Shown here: positions 46,975-58,427 of the stretch, in pieces
Layout: each line of letters begins with the position of its first letter
Position numbering within the stretch: position 1 is the first letter of the stretch
Notes under the pieces: generated by a model
Told to the model about the DNA's origin: nothing
Database searches by the model: none
The model's input: only the letters and a program-made list of their open reading frames with translations
Source: Fulvia fulva
Taxonomy: Eukaryota; Ascomycota; Dothideomycetes; Mycosphaerellales; Mycosphaerellaceae
Reading direction: 5' to 3'
Assembly (NCBI RefSeq): GCF_020509005.1
Contig: NC_063012.1
Location: forward strand, 8,122,001-8,186,000
Length of the DNA stretch: 64,000 nt
Position numbers and translations under genes: made by a program

Positions 46975-49222
46975 CTCTTCCCGCCCCTAGCCGAGGCTAA
47001 TCTAAGCGATATAAATAGCTCTACTTCTCTAGCCCCTAGTATAGCGGTCTAATAGAATGTATCCGAGGGAGATGTTACCGCTATACTTAGGAAGTTACCG
47101 GCGAAGAAAGCCCTAGGGCCGGATAGGATCCTAAACGAACTACTAAAGAAGTATAGAGATTAACTAGCCCTAGTAGTCGTAGCGATCTTCAACGCCTGCC
47201 TATAGACCGGATACTACCTAACGGCATTCAAATAATCGACGATAGTAGTCCTACGTAAGCCGTAGAAGGAAGACTATACGTAGGTAAAGTCGTACCCCCT
47301 AATTACGCTCCTTAATACTCTTAGGAAGGCGCTTAAGAAGCTAGTTATAACGAGACTCTCCGAGGCGGCAGAGGAACACTCCCTACTCCCGGACACCTAG
47401 ATAGGTGCGCGCCTATAGCGATCGACGCTATCCGCGATAGAACTTATCACCTCTTAGGTAAAGGCCATCTAGTATAAGAATAGGGACAAGGTGGCTTCCT
47501 TACTTAGCCTAGACATATCGGGAGCCTTCGACTACGTGTCACACCCGCGGCTTCTCTACATCCTAAGGTCGAAAGGACTCCCTAAGTGGCTTGTTAACTT
47601 CGTACGGTCCTACCTCTAAAACCGTAGTACGTCGATCCTAGTCGGCTAGTATAGAAGCCTATTTCAAGCAGTCTATACTAGAATCCCGTAAGGCTTAACG
47701 CTAGTACCTATTCTGTTCCTCTTCTTTATAGCGACGCTACTCCTAGCCCTAGAATCCTAGAACACCGCTACGAGCGGCTTCGTAGACGACATAAACATCC
47801 TAGCGTAGTCTTCCTCGACTAAGGAGAACTATAGGCTACTAGAAGAGAAGCATAAGATCTACGAGGACTAGGCTAGGAGGCACGGGGCTCGGGTTGCCCT
47901 AGAAAAGTACAATCTAATACACTTTACGCGCCGGCCACGGTTCTACAATATATAAGCTTCTATCTAGATATAGGGGCACACGACTAACCCGGCAAATCAG
48001 CTTAGGATCCTCGGACTATAGGTAGACCCGGCGCTACGGTAGAGGAAGTACGTATAGGCAATATTACGGAAAGCTAAACAGAATATAGCATCATACTAGA
48101 GGCTCACTACGTCTATATAGGGGGCGGACTTCCGGCAGTCACGACTTCTATATACGGCTATTATACGGCCAGTCCTTACCTATAGTAGCCAAGTGTAGTC
48201 CTTAGGCGAGAGGGCCTGCCTATCGAAGGGACTCGTTGCGCCGCTAGCGAAGATCTAAAACCAATGCCTAAGGAAGGTTACCGGGGCATATAAGTCGATA
48301 CTAACGAGGATGCTTAAGCACGAGACCGCTATACCGCCGATCGACCTATACATCTAGGGACTACGGACCTCCTACTTAGGCAAGTCGGCATAGTACCTAG
48401 TATAGAAGGTTATCGCTAGTGTAGTCGTAAGGGCCCGCGAATTAGTACTAGCGTATAAGGGCATTCGACCCGGAAACGAGCCGAACTACCGGGTAAGGGA
48501 CGAATAGCTAGTAATATAATAGGAGGGTAAGAAATTGTTTGTAGAGCAACTATAGAAGAAAAGGTAGAACAACTAGGTTATAGGACATAGTAGACGCCCT
48601 TAGCTAGCGGGACAACCTAAGGAATAGTTAGCTACGAAATCCGCGGTCAAGTACCCCCCGAAGCTTATCTACTACCGCCTTACGAGGGCATAGAGTAGTA
48701 TAGTAACCTAACTACGAAGCGAACACATCGGCCTCTAGGGGTACCTATTATAGAGGAAGGTTCTAGAATACATAAACACTAGCTATCCCTACGGCTATTA
48801 CTCCTAGAATATACGGTACGTACTCCTCGTCTACCCGAGGTAGTCGCTAGAAAGGGGGGAGTAGATAGTAAAGGCGAGGAACCGGACGATTAGGGCACTT
48901 CTTAATAACGTTAAGGACCTACGGCGTATTACGAACTAGATACTAGAGAAGAGCTAGCTAGAATAGTACCGTATAGTAGGAGTAGTATAGGAAGAGAGGA
49001 CACGGCGTAGCGCGACGAGACTAGCTAGGAGCTAGGGCTAACGGGGTAGTGATATAGACTACGTACGTTTAGAGAGAAAGCTAATCTAGATAAGGAGAAG
49101 TCGGGGGCGGGAAGGGTTTTTACCTATTCGGGTTTCCCTTTATATATAACAATAGATATATACCTATATAGGCCGAGTAGGGTCCTAGAATAGGGGAATG
49201 ACAAATCTATCTATCTATCTAG
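46975..49222 (+). mobile_element. RIP'd Tad-like LINE, 5'-truncated, plus orientation
   Basis: Close relative of the intact LINE at 53669-58638, but on the opposite strand and RIP-mutated. It starts within ORF2 at the equivalent of about residue 420 (FFPPP-VEADLSDI). It runs through GFVDDINILA (near 47780) and the C-terminal zinc-like motif, and ends in a (CTAT)n tail at 49204-49222. The flanking DNA on the right is degraded Gypsy integrase. Confidence 0.82.
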
Positions 49223-49794
49223 TCGTTTCGGAGACGTAGTCGTTTGTAGTAAACTCTATAAGTAGGAACTAATCTAGCTAGTTATCCTAAGCGTAACTAG
49301 TAAACGTACGTAGGTACTATTCTATTATCTTATTAGTATTCTCGCTTTAACTATTAGTCTTAGGGTAATAGCCGGTTAAGATCTTACGCTTAATTTATAG
49401 TAACTTATAGAGGCGTCCCTAGAAGGCTAATACCTATTAAGGACTACGAGCCGACGTGATTGTCTTTAGTAGACTATATTAGGAGAAGATATAATTTACG
49501 TAGATATATACGATATACTCCGCTATTATTTCTAATACTAGGATATAATGCCGCTCCTTACCTAAACGGCCTATAACTATAAGTACGTTCTTATAGTACT
49601 AACTATCTACCGTATACTTGGCCCTTAGTAGTTCGATAACGAAGTATAAGGTAACGTCGTCCTACCTATCGAATAGGACTAGTAGTAGAGCAAGTAGTCT
49701 ATATTAAGGTTCGTTAATACTACGGCTATTATAGTATATACGGTATACTCGTACGAAAGATCTAATAAACCGTATTATTCGTAGCTATATATAG
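49223..49794 (-). mobile_element. RIP'd Gypsy integrase segment between two LINEs
   Basis: The minus strand gives degraded integrase (LIEFTTNDYVSETT, then a PQTDGQ-SENTN-like region). It continues, after the nested LINEs, at 59783. The last 15 bp (49780-49794, CGTAGCTATATATAG) are the target duplication of the old LINE. Confidence 0.7.
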
Positions 49795-52700
49795 ATAGAT
49801 AGATTTGTCATTCCCCTGTTCTAGGACCCTATCCGGCCTATACAGGTATATATCTATTGTTATGTACAAAGGGAAACCCGAATAGGTGAAAACCCTTCCC
49901 GCCCCCGACTACTCCTTGTCTAGATTAGCTTTCCCTCTAAACGTACGTAGTCTATGTCACTACCCCGTTAGCCCCCGCTCCTAGCCGGTCTCGTCGCGCT
50001 ACGTCGTGTCCTCTCTTCCTATACTACTCCTACTAGGCGGTACTGTTCTAGCTAGCCCTTCTCTAGTATCTAGTTCGTAATACGCCGTAGGTCTTTAGCG
50101 TTGTTAAGAAGTGCCCTAATCGTCCGGTTCCTCGCCTTTGCTATCCACTCCCCCCTTCCTAGCGACCACCTCGGACAGACGAGGAGTACGTGCCGTACGT
50201 TCTAGGAGCGATAGCCGTAGGGGCAGCTAGTATTCGTGTATCCTAGAACCTTCCTCTATAATAGGTACCCCTAGAGGCCGATGTGTTCGCTTCGTAGTTA
50301 GGTTGCTATACTACTCTATGCCCTCGTAAGGCGGTAGTAGATAAGCTTCGGGGGGTGCTTGACCGCGGATTTTGTAGCTGACCATTCCTTAGGTTATCCC
50401 GCTAGCTAAGGGCGTCCACTATACCCTATAACCTGGTTATTCCACCTCTCTTTCTATAGTTGCTCTATAAACGATTTCTTACCTTCCTATTATGTTGCTA
50501 GCTATTCGTCCCTTGCCCGGTAGTTCGGCTCGTTTCCGGGTCGAATGCCCTTATACGCTAGTACTGATTCGCGGGCCCTTACGACTATACTAGCGATAAC
50601 CTTCTATACTAGGTACTATGCCGACTTGCCTAAGTAGGAGGTCCGTAGTCCCTAGATGTATAGGTCGATCGGCGGTATAGCGGTCTCGTGCTTAAGCATC
50701 CTCGTTAGTGTCGACTTATATGCCCCGGTAACCTTCCTTAGGCATTAGTTTTAGATCTTCGCTAGCGGCGCGACGAGTCCCTTCGATAGGCAGGCCCTCT
50801 CGCCTAAGGACCACACTTAGCTGCTATAGGTAAGGACTGGCCGTATAATAGCCGTATATAGAAGTCGTGACTGCCGGAAGTCCGCCCCCTATATAGACGT
50901 AGTGAGCCTCTAGTATGATGCTATATTCTGTTTAGCTTTCCGTAATATTGCCTATACGTACTTCCTCTACCGTAGCGCCGGGTCTACCTATAGTCCGAGG
51001 ATCCTAAGCTGATTTGCCGGGTTAGTCGTGTGCCCCTATATCTAGATAGAAGCTTATATATTGTAGAACCGTGGCCGGCGCGTAAAGTGTATTAGATTGT
51101 ACTTTTCTAGGGCAACCCGAGCCCCGTGCCTCCTAGCCTAGTCCTCGTAGATCTTGTGCTTCTCTTCTAGTAGCCTATAGTTCTCCTTAGTCGAGGAAGA
51201 CTACGCTAGGATGTTTATGTCGTCTACGAAGCCGCTCGTAGCGGTGTTCTGGGATTCTAGGGCTAGGAGTAGCGTCGCTATAAAGAAGAGGAACAGAATA
51301 GGTACTAGCGTTAAGCCTTACGGGATTCTAGTATAGACTGCTTGAAATGGGCTTCTGTACTAGCCGACTAGGATCGACGTACTACGGTTTTAGAGGTAGG
51401 ACCGTACGAAGTTAACAAGCCACTTAGGGAGTCCTTTCGACCTTAGGATGTAGAGAAGCCGCGGGTATAACACGTAGTCGAAGGCTCCCGATATGTCTAG
51501 GCTAAGTAAGGAAGCCACCTTGTCCCTATTCTTATACTAGATAGCCTTTACCTAAGAGGTAATAAGTTCTATCGCGGATAGCGTCGATCGCTATAGGCGC
51601 GTACCTATCTAGGTGTCCGGGAGTAGGGAGTGTTCCTCTGCCGCCTCGGAGAGTCTCGTTATAACTAGCTTCTTAAGCGCCTTCCTAAGAGTGTTAAGGA
51701 GCGCAATTAGGCGGTACGACTTCACCTACGTATAGTCTTCCTTCTACGGCTTGCGTAGGACTACTATCGTCGATTGTTTAAAAGCTATCGGGTAGTATCC
51801 GGTCTATAGGTAGGCGTTGAAGATCGCTATAACTACTAGGGCTAGTTGATCTCTATACTTCTTTAGTAGCTCGTTTAGGATCCTATCCGGCCCCGGGGCT
51901 TTCTTCGCCGGTAACTTCCTTAGTATAGCGGTAACTTCTCCCTCGGACACCTCCTATTAGACCGCGATGCTAGGGGCTAGGGGAGTAGAGCTGTTTATAT
52001 CGCTTAGATCAGCCTCGACTAGGGGTAGGAAGAACTTGCTAGCCAGTAGACGCGCCTTGGCCTCGGGGTCGCTAACCGGGCTACTAGGCGATTGTAGCGC
52101 TAGGATAGAGAAGGAGGGGCCCTGTGTAGGGTCCTGTCGGGCCTATTTCGCTAGCTTCTACATCCTCTCTAGCTTACCGGCGATTTCTTCTACTATAGCC
52201 CTCTAGCCGACTACTTTCTCCCTCCGTATTATAGCTTTCTTCTGTTAGTATGCCTCCCTATATACGTTCTAGGCCTCCTCGCTATAGCTGCTCGTCTATA
52301 CCCGGCGGGCTCTCCTTACTTCTCTTACTACCGTAGTGTACTCCGGCGTCTAGTATAGTTTAGACTATATCGTTAGTTAGGCAAGCGGAACGTGAAGTGA
52401 GGTCGCTTTTCTTATTTCGTCTATTAACCCCTAGACTACTTCGTCTATCTCGTCTTTACTGTTGTATTGCTACTACGCGATCTAGACTAGCCTCTTAGAG
52501 TTATCGAGGTACGCCTAGATGTTAGCCTAGTAGGCCTTTCCCTAGTTTGGCTTAGGGGTTCTCGCTAGTATACGTTATATCTATATCGTAATAGAGGTCC
52601 TGACTAGCATATAGTCTAACGACGCCTCGAGTTCATGTTCGATCCTATAGTAGGTTACCGTATAGTAGTAGCTATCTAAGATCTAGGAGAGGTCGATCGT

Positions 52701-53653
52701 GCCTTAGAGTCCCCCTCTCTTCTAGGTGCCTAGGTCCTTCGGGGTATTAAGGGCAATTGCGTTACTCGCCATTAAGTCGAGTACTTCGTCGGCTATAGGG
52801 TGCGGCTATATAAGGCTTTCCTAGGAAGGGTAGTGTATGTTGAAGTCTCCTACTACGATATGGCACCCTTGTCTCTTAAGCGCACTGTCTAGGTGTCTAT
52901 AGACCCCTAGGTCGCGGCTAGACCTCGAGGCTAGCGGTTATATATATAGGTTGTGTATCCAGGTGCTACCTACGTAGAGGGAGGTAATATCGCCCCCGCC
53001 TTCTTCGTCTACGTAGTACACTACCTCCTAGTCGGATTCTAGTATATCCTTACTAATATAGAAGCACGTACGGGGTCTGCCGTCGCCTCGTAGGCATGTC
53101 GTATAGCCTAGTAACTTGTAGGTCGTTAGTCTCTTATAGTACGGGTTAATCTATAGCTCCTAGATTATAAGGACGTAGTGGACGCGCGGGTCCGCCTCGT
53201 ATAGGAAATAGTTCTGGACTATATCCTTGCTATAGTTAACGTTATACTAGATGATGCTAAGCGTGTCGAGGCTAGTTATCGGTATCGACAATTATTTCCT
53301 CTATATCGTCCTGTGTCCTACTACCCTATACGTCCTAGTCTACGCCTATCGGCTATATACTAAAGGGGAGCCGGGCCTAGTTAGATTCCCTCGCCGTAGC
53401 TAGTAGAGCACGTGGCCTCCCGTACGCCCTAGGCTACGTATCCGTTATATCGTTCTCGGCCCTAGGGCGCTTATGCCCGACCGCCGCTAGTTAGTTCCGG
53501 TGTAGGCTAGCCTTACGGTCGCCGTAGAATCTTAGGGCGACGGTTCTGTTTGTGATTGCCTTATTTTTCGCTAGTTTCCGCTATAGGCATTCCGTACTAT
53601 ACGATAGGTAGTGCCCCGGACAGTTCGCGTACCGTCTCGTAGTCGATGTATAG
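49795..53653 (-). mobile_element. old RIP'd Tad-like LINE, 3' part
   Basis: Nearly collinear with the intact LINE 3.9 kb to the right, in the same orientation. Almost all differences are C-to-T/G-to-A transitions at CpA/TpG, creating dozens of TAG stops. It covers the 3' tail, all of ORF2 and the end of ORF1. It stops at TCCCTAGATATATAG, where the young LINE is inserted, and resumes at 58654. Target duplication of this old copy: 49780-49794 and 59768-59782. Confidence 0.9.
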
Positions 53654-53668
53654 TCCCTAGATATATAG
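53654..53668. repeat. target-site duplication of the intact LINE (left copy)
   Basis: TCCCTAGATATATAG here and at 58639-58653. The 15 bp is continuous old-LINE ORF1 sequence, confirming insertion into that copy. Confidence 0.88.
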
Positions 53669-53845
53669 ATAGATAGATAGATTTGTCATTCCCCTGTTCT
53701 AGGACCCTATCCGGCCTATGCAGGTATATATCTATTGTTATGTACAAAGGGAAACCCGAATAGGTGAAAACCCTTCCCGCCCCCGACTACTCCTTGTCTA
53801 GATTAGCTTTCCCTCTGAACGTACGTAGTCCATGTCACTACCCCG

Positions 53846-56800
53846 TTAGCCCCCGCTCCTAGCCGGTCTCGTCGCGCTGCGTCGTGTCCTCTCTTCCTGC
53901 ACTGCTCCTACTAGGCGGTACTGTTCTAGCCAGCCCTTCTCTAGTATCCAGTTCGTAATGCGCCGTAGGTCTTCAGCGTTGTTAAGAAGTGCCCCAATCG
54001 TCCGGTTCCTCGCCTTTACCATCCACTCCCCCCTTCCTAGCGACCACCTCGGACAGACGAGGAGTGCGTGCCGTACGTTCTGGGAGCGATAGCCGCAGGG
54101 GCAGCTAGTATTCGTGTATCCTGGGACCTTCCTCCATGATAGGTACCCCTGGAGGCCGATGTGTTCGCTTCGCAGTTGGGTTGCTATGCTACTCTGTGCC
54201 CTCGTAAGGCGGTAGTGGATGAGCTTCGGGGGGTGCTTGACCGCGGATTTTGTAGCTGACCATTCCTTAGGTTGTCCCGCTGGCTGAGGGCGTCCACTAT
54301 GCCCTACAACCTGGTTGTTCCACCTCTCTTTCCATAGTTGCTCTACAAACGATTTCTCACCTTCCCATTGTGTTGCTAGCTGTTCGTCCCTTGCCCGGTA
54401 GTTCGGCTCGTTTCCGGGTCGAATGCCCTTATGCGCTGGTACTGATTCGCGGGCCCTTGCGACTGCACTGGCGATGACCTTCTGTACTGGGTACTGTGCC
54501 GACTTGCCTAAGTAGGAGGTCCGTAGTCCCTGGATGTATAGGTCGATCGGCGGTATAGCGGTCTCGTGCTCAAGCATCCTCGTTGGTGTCGACTTATATG
54601 CCCCGGTGACCTTCCTTAGGCATTGGTTTTGGATCTTCGCTAGCGGCGCGACGAGTCCCTTCGATGGGCAGGCCCTCTCGCCTAAGGACCACACTTGGCT
54701 GCCATAGGTAAGGACTGGCCGTACAATAGCCGTATATAGAAGTCGTGACTGCCGGAAGTCCGCCCCCCATGTGGACGCAGTGAGCCTCTGGCATGATGCC
54801 ATATTCTGTTCAGCTTTCCGTAATATTGCCTGTACGTGCTTCCTCCACCGTAGCGCCGGGTCCACCCATAGTCCGAGGATCCTGAGCTGATTTGCCGGGT
54901 TAGTCGTGTGCCCCTGTATCTGGATAGAAGCTTGCATATTGTGGAACCGTGGCCGGCGCGTAAAGTGTATCAGATTGTACTTTTCTGGGGCAAACCGAGC
55001 CCCGTGCCTCCTAGCCCAGTCCTCGCAGATCTTGTGCTTCTCTTCTAGTAGCCTACAGTTCTCCTCAGTCGAGGAAGACCACGCTAGGATGTTTGTGTCG
55101 TCTACGAAGCCGCTCGCAGCGGTGTTCTGGGATTCTAGGGCTGGGAGCAGCGTCGCCATAAAGAAGAGGAACAGAATAGGTGCTAGCGTTGAGCCTTGCG
55201 GGATTCCAGTGTGGACTGCTTGAAATGGGCTTCTGTACTGGCCGACCAGGATCGACGTACTGCGGTTTTGGAGGTAGGACCGTACGAAGTTGACAAGCCA
55301 CTCAGGGAGTCCTTTCGACCTTAGGATGTAGAGAAGCCGCGGGTGTGACACGTAGTCGAAGGCTCCCGATATGTCTAGGCTAAGTAAGGAAGCCACCTTG
55401 TCCCTATTCTTATACCAGATGGCCTTTACCTGAGAGGTGATAAGTTCCATCGCGGATAGCGTCGATCGCTGTGGGCGCGCACCCATCTGGGTGTCCGGGA
55501 GTAGGGAGTGTTCCTCTGCCGCCTCGGAGAGTCTCGTTGCAACCAGCTTCTCAAGCGCCTTCCCAAGAGTGTTAAGGAGCGCAATTGGGCGGTACGACTT
55601 CACCTGCGTATAGTCTTCCTTCTGCGGCTTGCGTAGGACCACTGTCGTCGATTGTTTAAAAGCTATCGGGTGGTATCCGGTCTGTAGGCAGGCGTTGAAG
55701 ATCGCTGCAACTGCTGGGGCTAGTTGATCTCTACACTTCTTTAGTAGCTCGTTTGGGATCCCATCCGGCCCCGGGGCTTTCTTCGCCGGCAACTTCCTCA
55801 GCACAGCGGTAACTTCTCCCTCGGACACCTCCTGTTGGACCGCGATGCTAGGGGCTAGGGGAGTAGAGCTGTTTATGTCGCTTAGATCAGCCTCGACTGG
55901 GGGTGGGAAGAACTTGCTAGCCAGTAGACGCGCCTTGGCCTCGGGGTCGCTAACCGGGCCACTAGGCGATTGTAGCGCTGGGATAGAGAAGGAGGGGCCC
56001 TGTGTAGGGTCCTGTCGGGCCCATTTCGCTAGCTTCCACATCCTCTCTGGCTTGCCGGCGATTTCTTCCACTGTGGCCCTCCAGCCGACTGCTTTCTCCC
56101 TCCGTATTATGGCTTTCTTCTGTTGGCATGCCTCCCTGTATACGTTCCAGGCCTCCTCGCTATGGCTGCTCGTCCACACCCGGCGGGCTCTCCTTGCTTC
56201 TCTTACTACCGCAGTGCACTCCGGCGTCCAGTATGGTTTGGACCATGTCGTTGGTTGGGCAAGCGGAACGTGGAGTGAGGTCGCTTTTCTTATTTCGTCT
56301 GTCAACCCCTGGACTGCTTCGTCTATCTCGTCTTTACTGTTGTATTGCTGCTGCGCGATCTGGACTAGCCTCTTGGAGTCATCGAGGTACGCCTGGATGT
56401 TGGCCCAGTGGGCCTTTCCCCAGTTTGGCTTAGGGGTTCTCGCTGGTGTGCGTTGTATCTGTGTCGCAATAGAGGTCCTGACTGGCATGTGGTCTGACGA
56501 CGCCTCGAGTTCATGTTCGATCCCACAGTAGGTTACCGTGTGGTAGTGGCTATCTGAGATCCAGGAGAGGTCGATCGTGCCTTGGAGTCCCCCTCTCTTC
56601 CAGGTGCCCAGGTCCTTCGGGGTATTGAGGGCAATTGCGTTGCTCGCCATCAAGTCGAGTACTTCGTCGGCTATAGGGTGCGGCTGCATAAGGCTTTCCC
56701 AGGAAGGGTGGTGTATGTTGAAGTCTCCTACTACGATGTGGCACCCTTGTCTCTTGAGCGCACTGTCTAGGTGTCTGCAGACCCCTAGGTCGCGGCTAGA

Positions 56801-57169
56801 CCTCGAGGCTGGCGGTTGCATGTATAGGTTGTGTATCCAGGTGCTACCCACGTGGAGGGAGGTAATATCGCCCCCGCCTTCTTCGTCTGCGTAGTACACT
56901 ACCTCCCAGTCGGATTCTAGTATGTCCTTGCTGACATAGAAGCACGTGCGGGGTCTGCCGTCGCCTCGTAGGCATGTCGTGTAGCCTGGTGACTTGCAGG
57001 TCGTTGGTCTCTTATAGTGCGGGTTAATCCATGGCTCCTGGATTGCAAGGACGTGGTGGACGCGCGGGTCCGCCTCGTGTAGGAAATGGTTCTGGACTAT
57101 ATCCTTGCTATGGTTGACGTTATACTGGATGATGCTAAGCGTGTCGAGGCTAGTCATCGGCATCGACAA
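53846..57169 (-). CDS. LINE ORF2: AP-endonuclease and reverse transcriptase
   Basis: 1,107 aa. The N-terminal endonuclease has YNVNHSKD, QEPW (Glu45), GDFN (148-151) and SDH (225-227). The reverse transcriptase runs from about 450 to 760, with GPDGIPNELL (467), SYRPIALLNTLGK, LSLDISGAFDYVSH, GIPQGSTLAP and the catalytic FVDD (688-691). A thumb/connection follows, then a C-terminal cysteine motif CPC-X8-H-X4-C. I find no RNase H signature between RT and this motif, although many Tad-clade elements have one. The start ATG overlaps the end of ORF1 by 20 nt, suggesting termination-reinitiation. Three ATGs (57169, 57163, 57157) fall in or beside the overlap. Confidence 0.92.
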   Translation of the reverse strand: MSMPMTSLDTLSIIQYNVNHSKDIVQNHFLHEADPRVHHVLAIQEPWINPHYKRPTTCKSPGYTTCLRGDGRPRTCFYVSKDILESDWEVVYYADEEGGGDITSLHVGSTWIHNLYMQPPASRSSRDLGVCRHLDSALKRQGCHIVVGDFNIHHPSWESLMQPHPIADEVLDLMASNAIALNTPKDLGTWKRGGLQGTIDLSWISDSHYHTVTYCGIEHELEASSDHMPVRTSIATQIQRTPARTPKPNWGKAHWANIQAYLDDSKRLVQIAQQQYNSKDEIDEAVQGLTDEIRKATSLHVPLAQPTTWSKPYWTPECTAVVREARRARRVWTSSHSEEAWNVYREACQQKKAIIRREKAVGWRATVEEIAGKPERMWKLAKWARQDPTQGPSFSIPALQSPSGPVSDPEAKARLLASKFFPPPVEADLSDINSSTPLAPSIAVQQEVSEGEVTAVLRKLPAKKAPGPDGIPNELLKKCRDQLAPAVAAIFNACLQTGYHPIAFKQSTTVVLRKPQKEDYTQVKSYRPIALLNTLGKALEKLVATRLSEAAEEHSLLPDTQMGARPQRSTLSAMELITSQVKAIWYKNRDKVASLLSLDISGAFDYVSHPRLLYILRSKGLPEWLVNFVRSYLQNRSTSILVGQYRSPFQAVHTGIPQGSTLAPILFLFFMATLLPALESQNTAASGFVDDTNILAWSSSTEENCRLLEEKHKICEDWARRHGARFAPEKYNLIHFTRRPRFHNMQASIQIQGHTTNPANQLRILGLWVDPALRWRKHVQAILRKAEQNMASCQRLTASTWGADFRQSRLLYTAIVRPVLTYGSQVWSLGERACPSKGLVAPLAKIQNQCLRKVTGAYKSTPTRMLEHETAIPPIDLYIQGLRTSYLGKSAQYPVQKVIASAVARARESVPAHKGIRPGNEPNYRARDEQLATQWEGEKSFVEQLWKERWNNQVVGHSGRPQPAGQPKEWSATKSAVKHPPKLIHYRLTRAQSSIATQLRSEHIGLQGYLSWRKVPGYTNTSCPCGYRSQNVRHALLVCPRWSLGRGEWMVKARNRTIGALLNNAEDLRRITNWILEKGWLEQYRLVGAVQEERTRRSATRPARSGG

Positions 57170-58427
57170 TCATTTCCTCTGTATCGTCCTGTGTCCTACT
57201 GCCCTGTGCGTCCTGGTCTACGCCTATCGGCTGTGTACTAAAGGGGAGCCGGGCCTGGTTAGATTCCCTCGCCGCAGCTAGCAGAGCACGTGGCCTCCCG
57301 TACGCCCTAGGCTGCGCATCCTTTACATCGTTCTCGGCCCTAGGGCGCTTGTGCCCGACCGCCGCTAGTTGGTTCCGGTGTGGGCTAGCCTCACGGTCGC
57401 CGTAGAATCTTGGGGCGACGGTTCTGTTTGTGATTGCCTTGTTTTTCGCTAGTTTCCGCTGTGGGCATTCCGCACTATACGATGGGTGGTGCCCCGGACA
57501 GTTCGCGCACCGTCTCGTAGTCGATGTACAGTCCCTAGACATATGGTCTCCTGCACAGTTCGAGCAGGCCTGCTTGTTTGTGCACGTGTAGGTTTGGTGT
57601 CCATACTGTTGGCATTTGAAGCATTGGAGGACACGAAAGGATGAGGAGTGCTTTTCTACTGTCTTGAGGCTGTATTGCCAGACCAGGCCTTGTTCTATCG
57701 CTAGATCCGCCGCTTTCGCGTCTTGTAGCCATACTATTAGCGCCGAGGCCTTCTTGCCTTCTGGCCATTTCCTATGGAGCCAAGTCGCCTTCTGGATTGG
57801 AGAGTTAAGAGTGACCGGGTTGTCCTCTTGGAGAGCGCGTAGGTGACCCTGGTTGGTTGGGTCAAACTCCTTAGGCATGTCGTGGACTAGGATCGTGAAT
57901 TGTTTCGTTGAGACCTTCGCTGATGCCGCAACCTTAGATGCCCACTGTGGCTGTGCCTCTAGGTGCCTCCTAGCAGTAGCAGAGCTAGTATAGATCTGTA
58001 GAGTGCCGTTAGACTGTTGGTTCACTGCGACCACCCCTGGTTGGTTAATTCGTTGGGCGAGCTCCTTGTTCGATAGCTTCGCAACTTCGGCCTGGTCTTC
58101 CTTTGCTGCAATGCGGATCGTAACTGCATCGTGCGTTGGGCGGGGGCCTGGTATCGATGCCGCGACCGATGCCCAGCTATGGGGGTGTTGATTCCGGGTG
58201 GCCTTGCTAATCGCCTGGGACGTCGTCCTCATTTCTTGTTGCCCTCGGTGATACGACAGTACAAGCGCCGTGCGTAGCTGAGTGATCATTACCTGTAGAG
58301 ACCGGTAAGGGAGCTGATCGTTAGTTTCCATGCTTTTTGCGTCCTCTATAAGTTGCTGCCAGTTGTCTTGGGGGGGCTTCGCCTGTAGGGCCGTAGGCGC
58401 CGTTAGTACCGTAGCCTGGGCTGCCAT
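57150..58427 (-). CDS. LINE ORF1: gag-like RNA-binding protein
   Basis: 425 aa. The N-terminal half is helical and polar. The middle carries a conserved stretch (TKQFTILVHDMPKEFDP). Three CCHC-type knuckles follow at residues 269-282 (CFKCQQYGHQTYTC), 288-300 (CSNCAGDHMSRDC) and 307-321 (CANCPGHHPSYSAEC). The C-terminus is acidic (EEMIVDADD). Such proteins coat the LINE RNA into a ribonucleoprotein. Its stop lies inside the first codons of ORF2. Confidence 0.9.
   Translation of the reverse strand: MAAQATVLTAPTALQAKPPQDNWQQLIEDAKSMETNDQLPYRSLQVMITQLRTALVLSYHRGQQEMRTTSQAISKATRNQHPHSWASVAASIPGPRPTHDAVTIRIAAKEDQAEVAKLSNKELAQRINQPGVVAVNQQSNGTLQIYTSSATARRHLEAQPQWASKVAASAKVSTKQFTILVHDMPKEFDPTNQGHLRALQEDNPVTLNSPIQKATWLHRKWPEGKKASALIVWLQDAKAADLAIEQGLVWQYSLKTVEKHSSSFRVLQCFKCQQYGHQTYTCTNKQACSNCAGDHMSRDCTSTTRRCANCPGHHPSYSAECPQRKLAKNKAITNRTVAPRFYGDREASPHRNQLAAVGHKRPRAENDVKDAQPRAYGRPRALLAAARESNQARLPFSTQPIGVDQDAQGSRTQDDTEEMIVDADD

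Noticed and set aside
51967..52206. 79-codon open frame on the plus strand in the old LINE
   Set aside because: It is antisense to ORF2 and has a counterpart antisense frame at 55845-56531 in the intact copy; not an independent gene.
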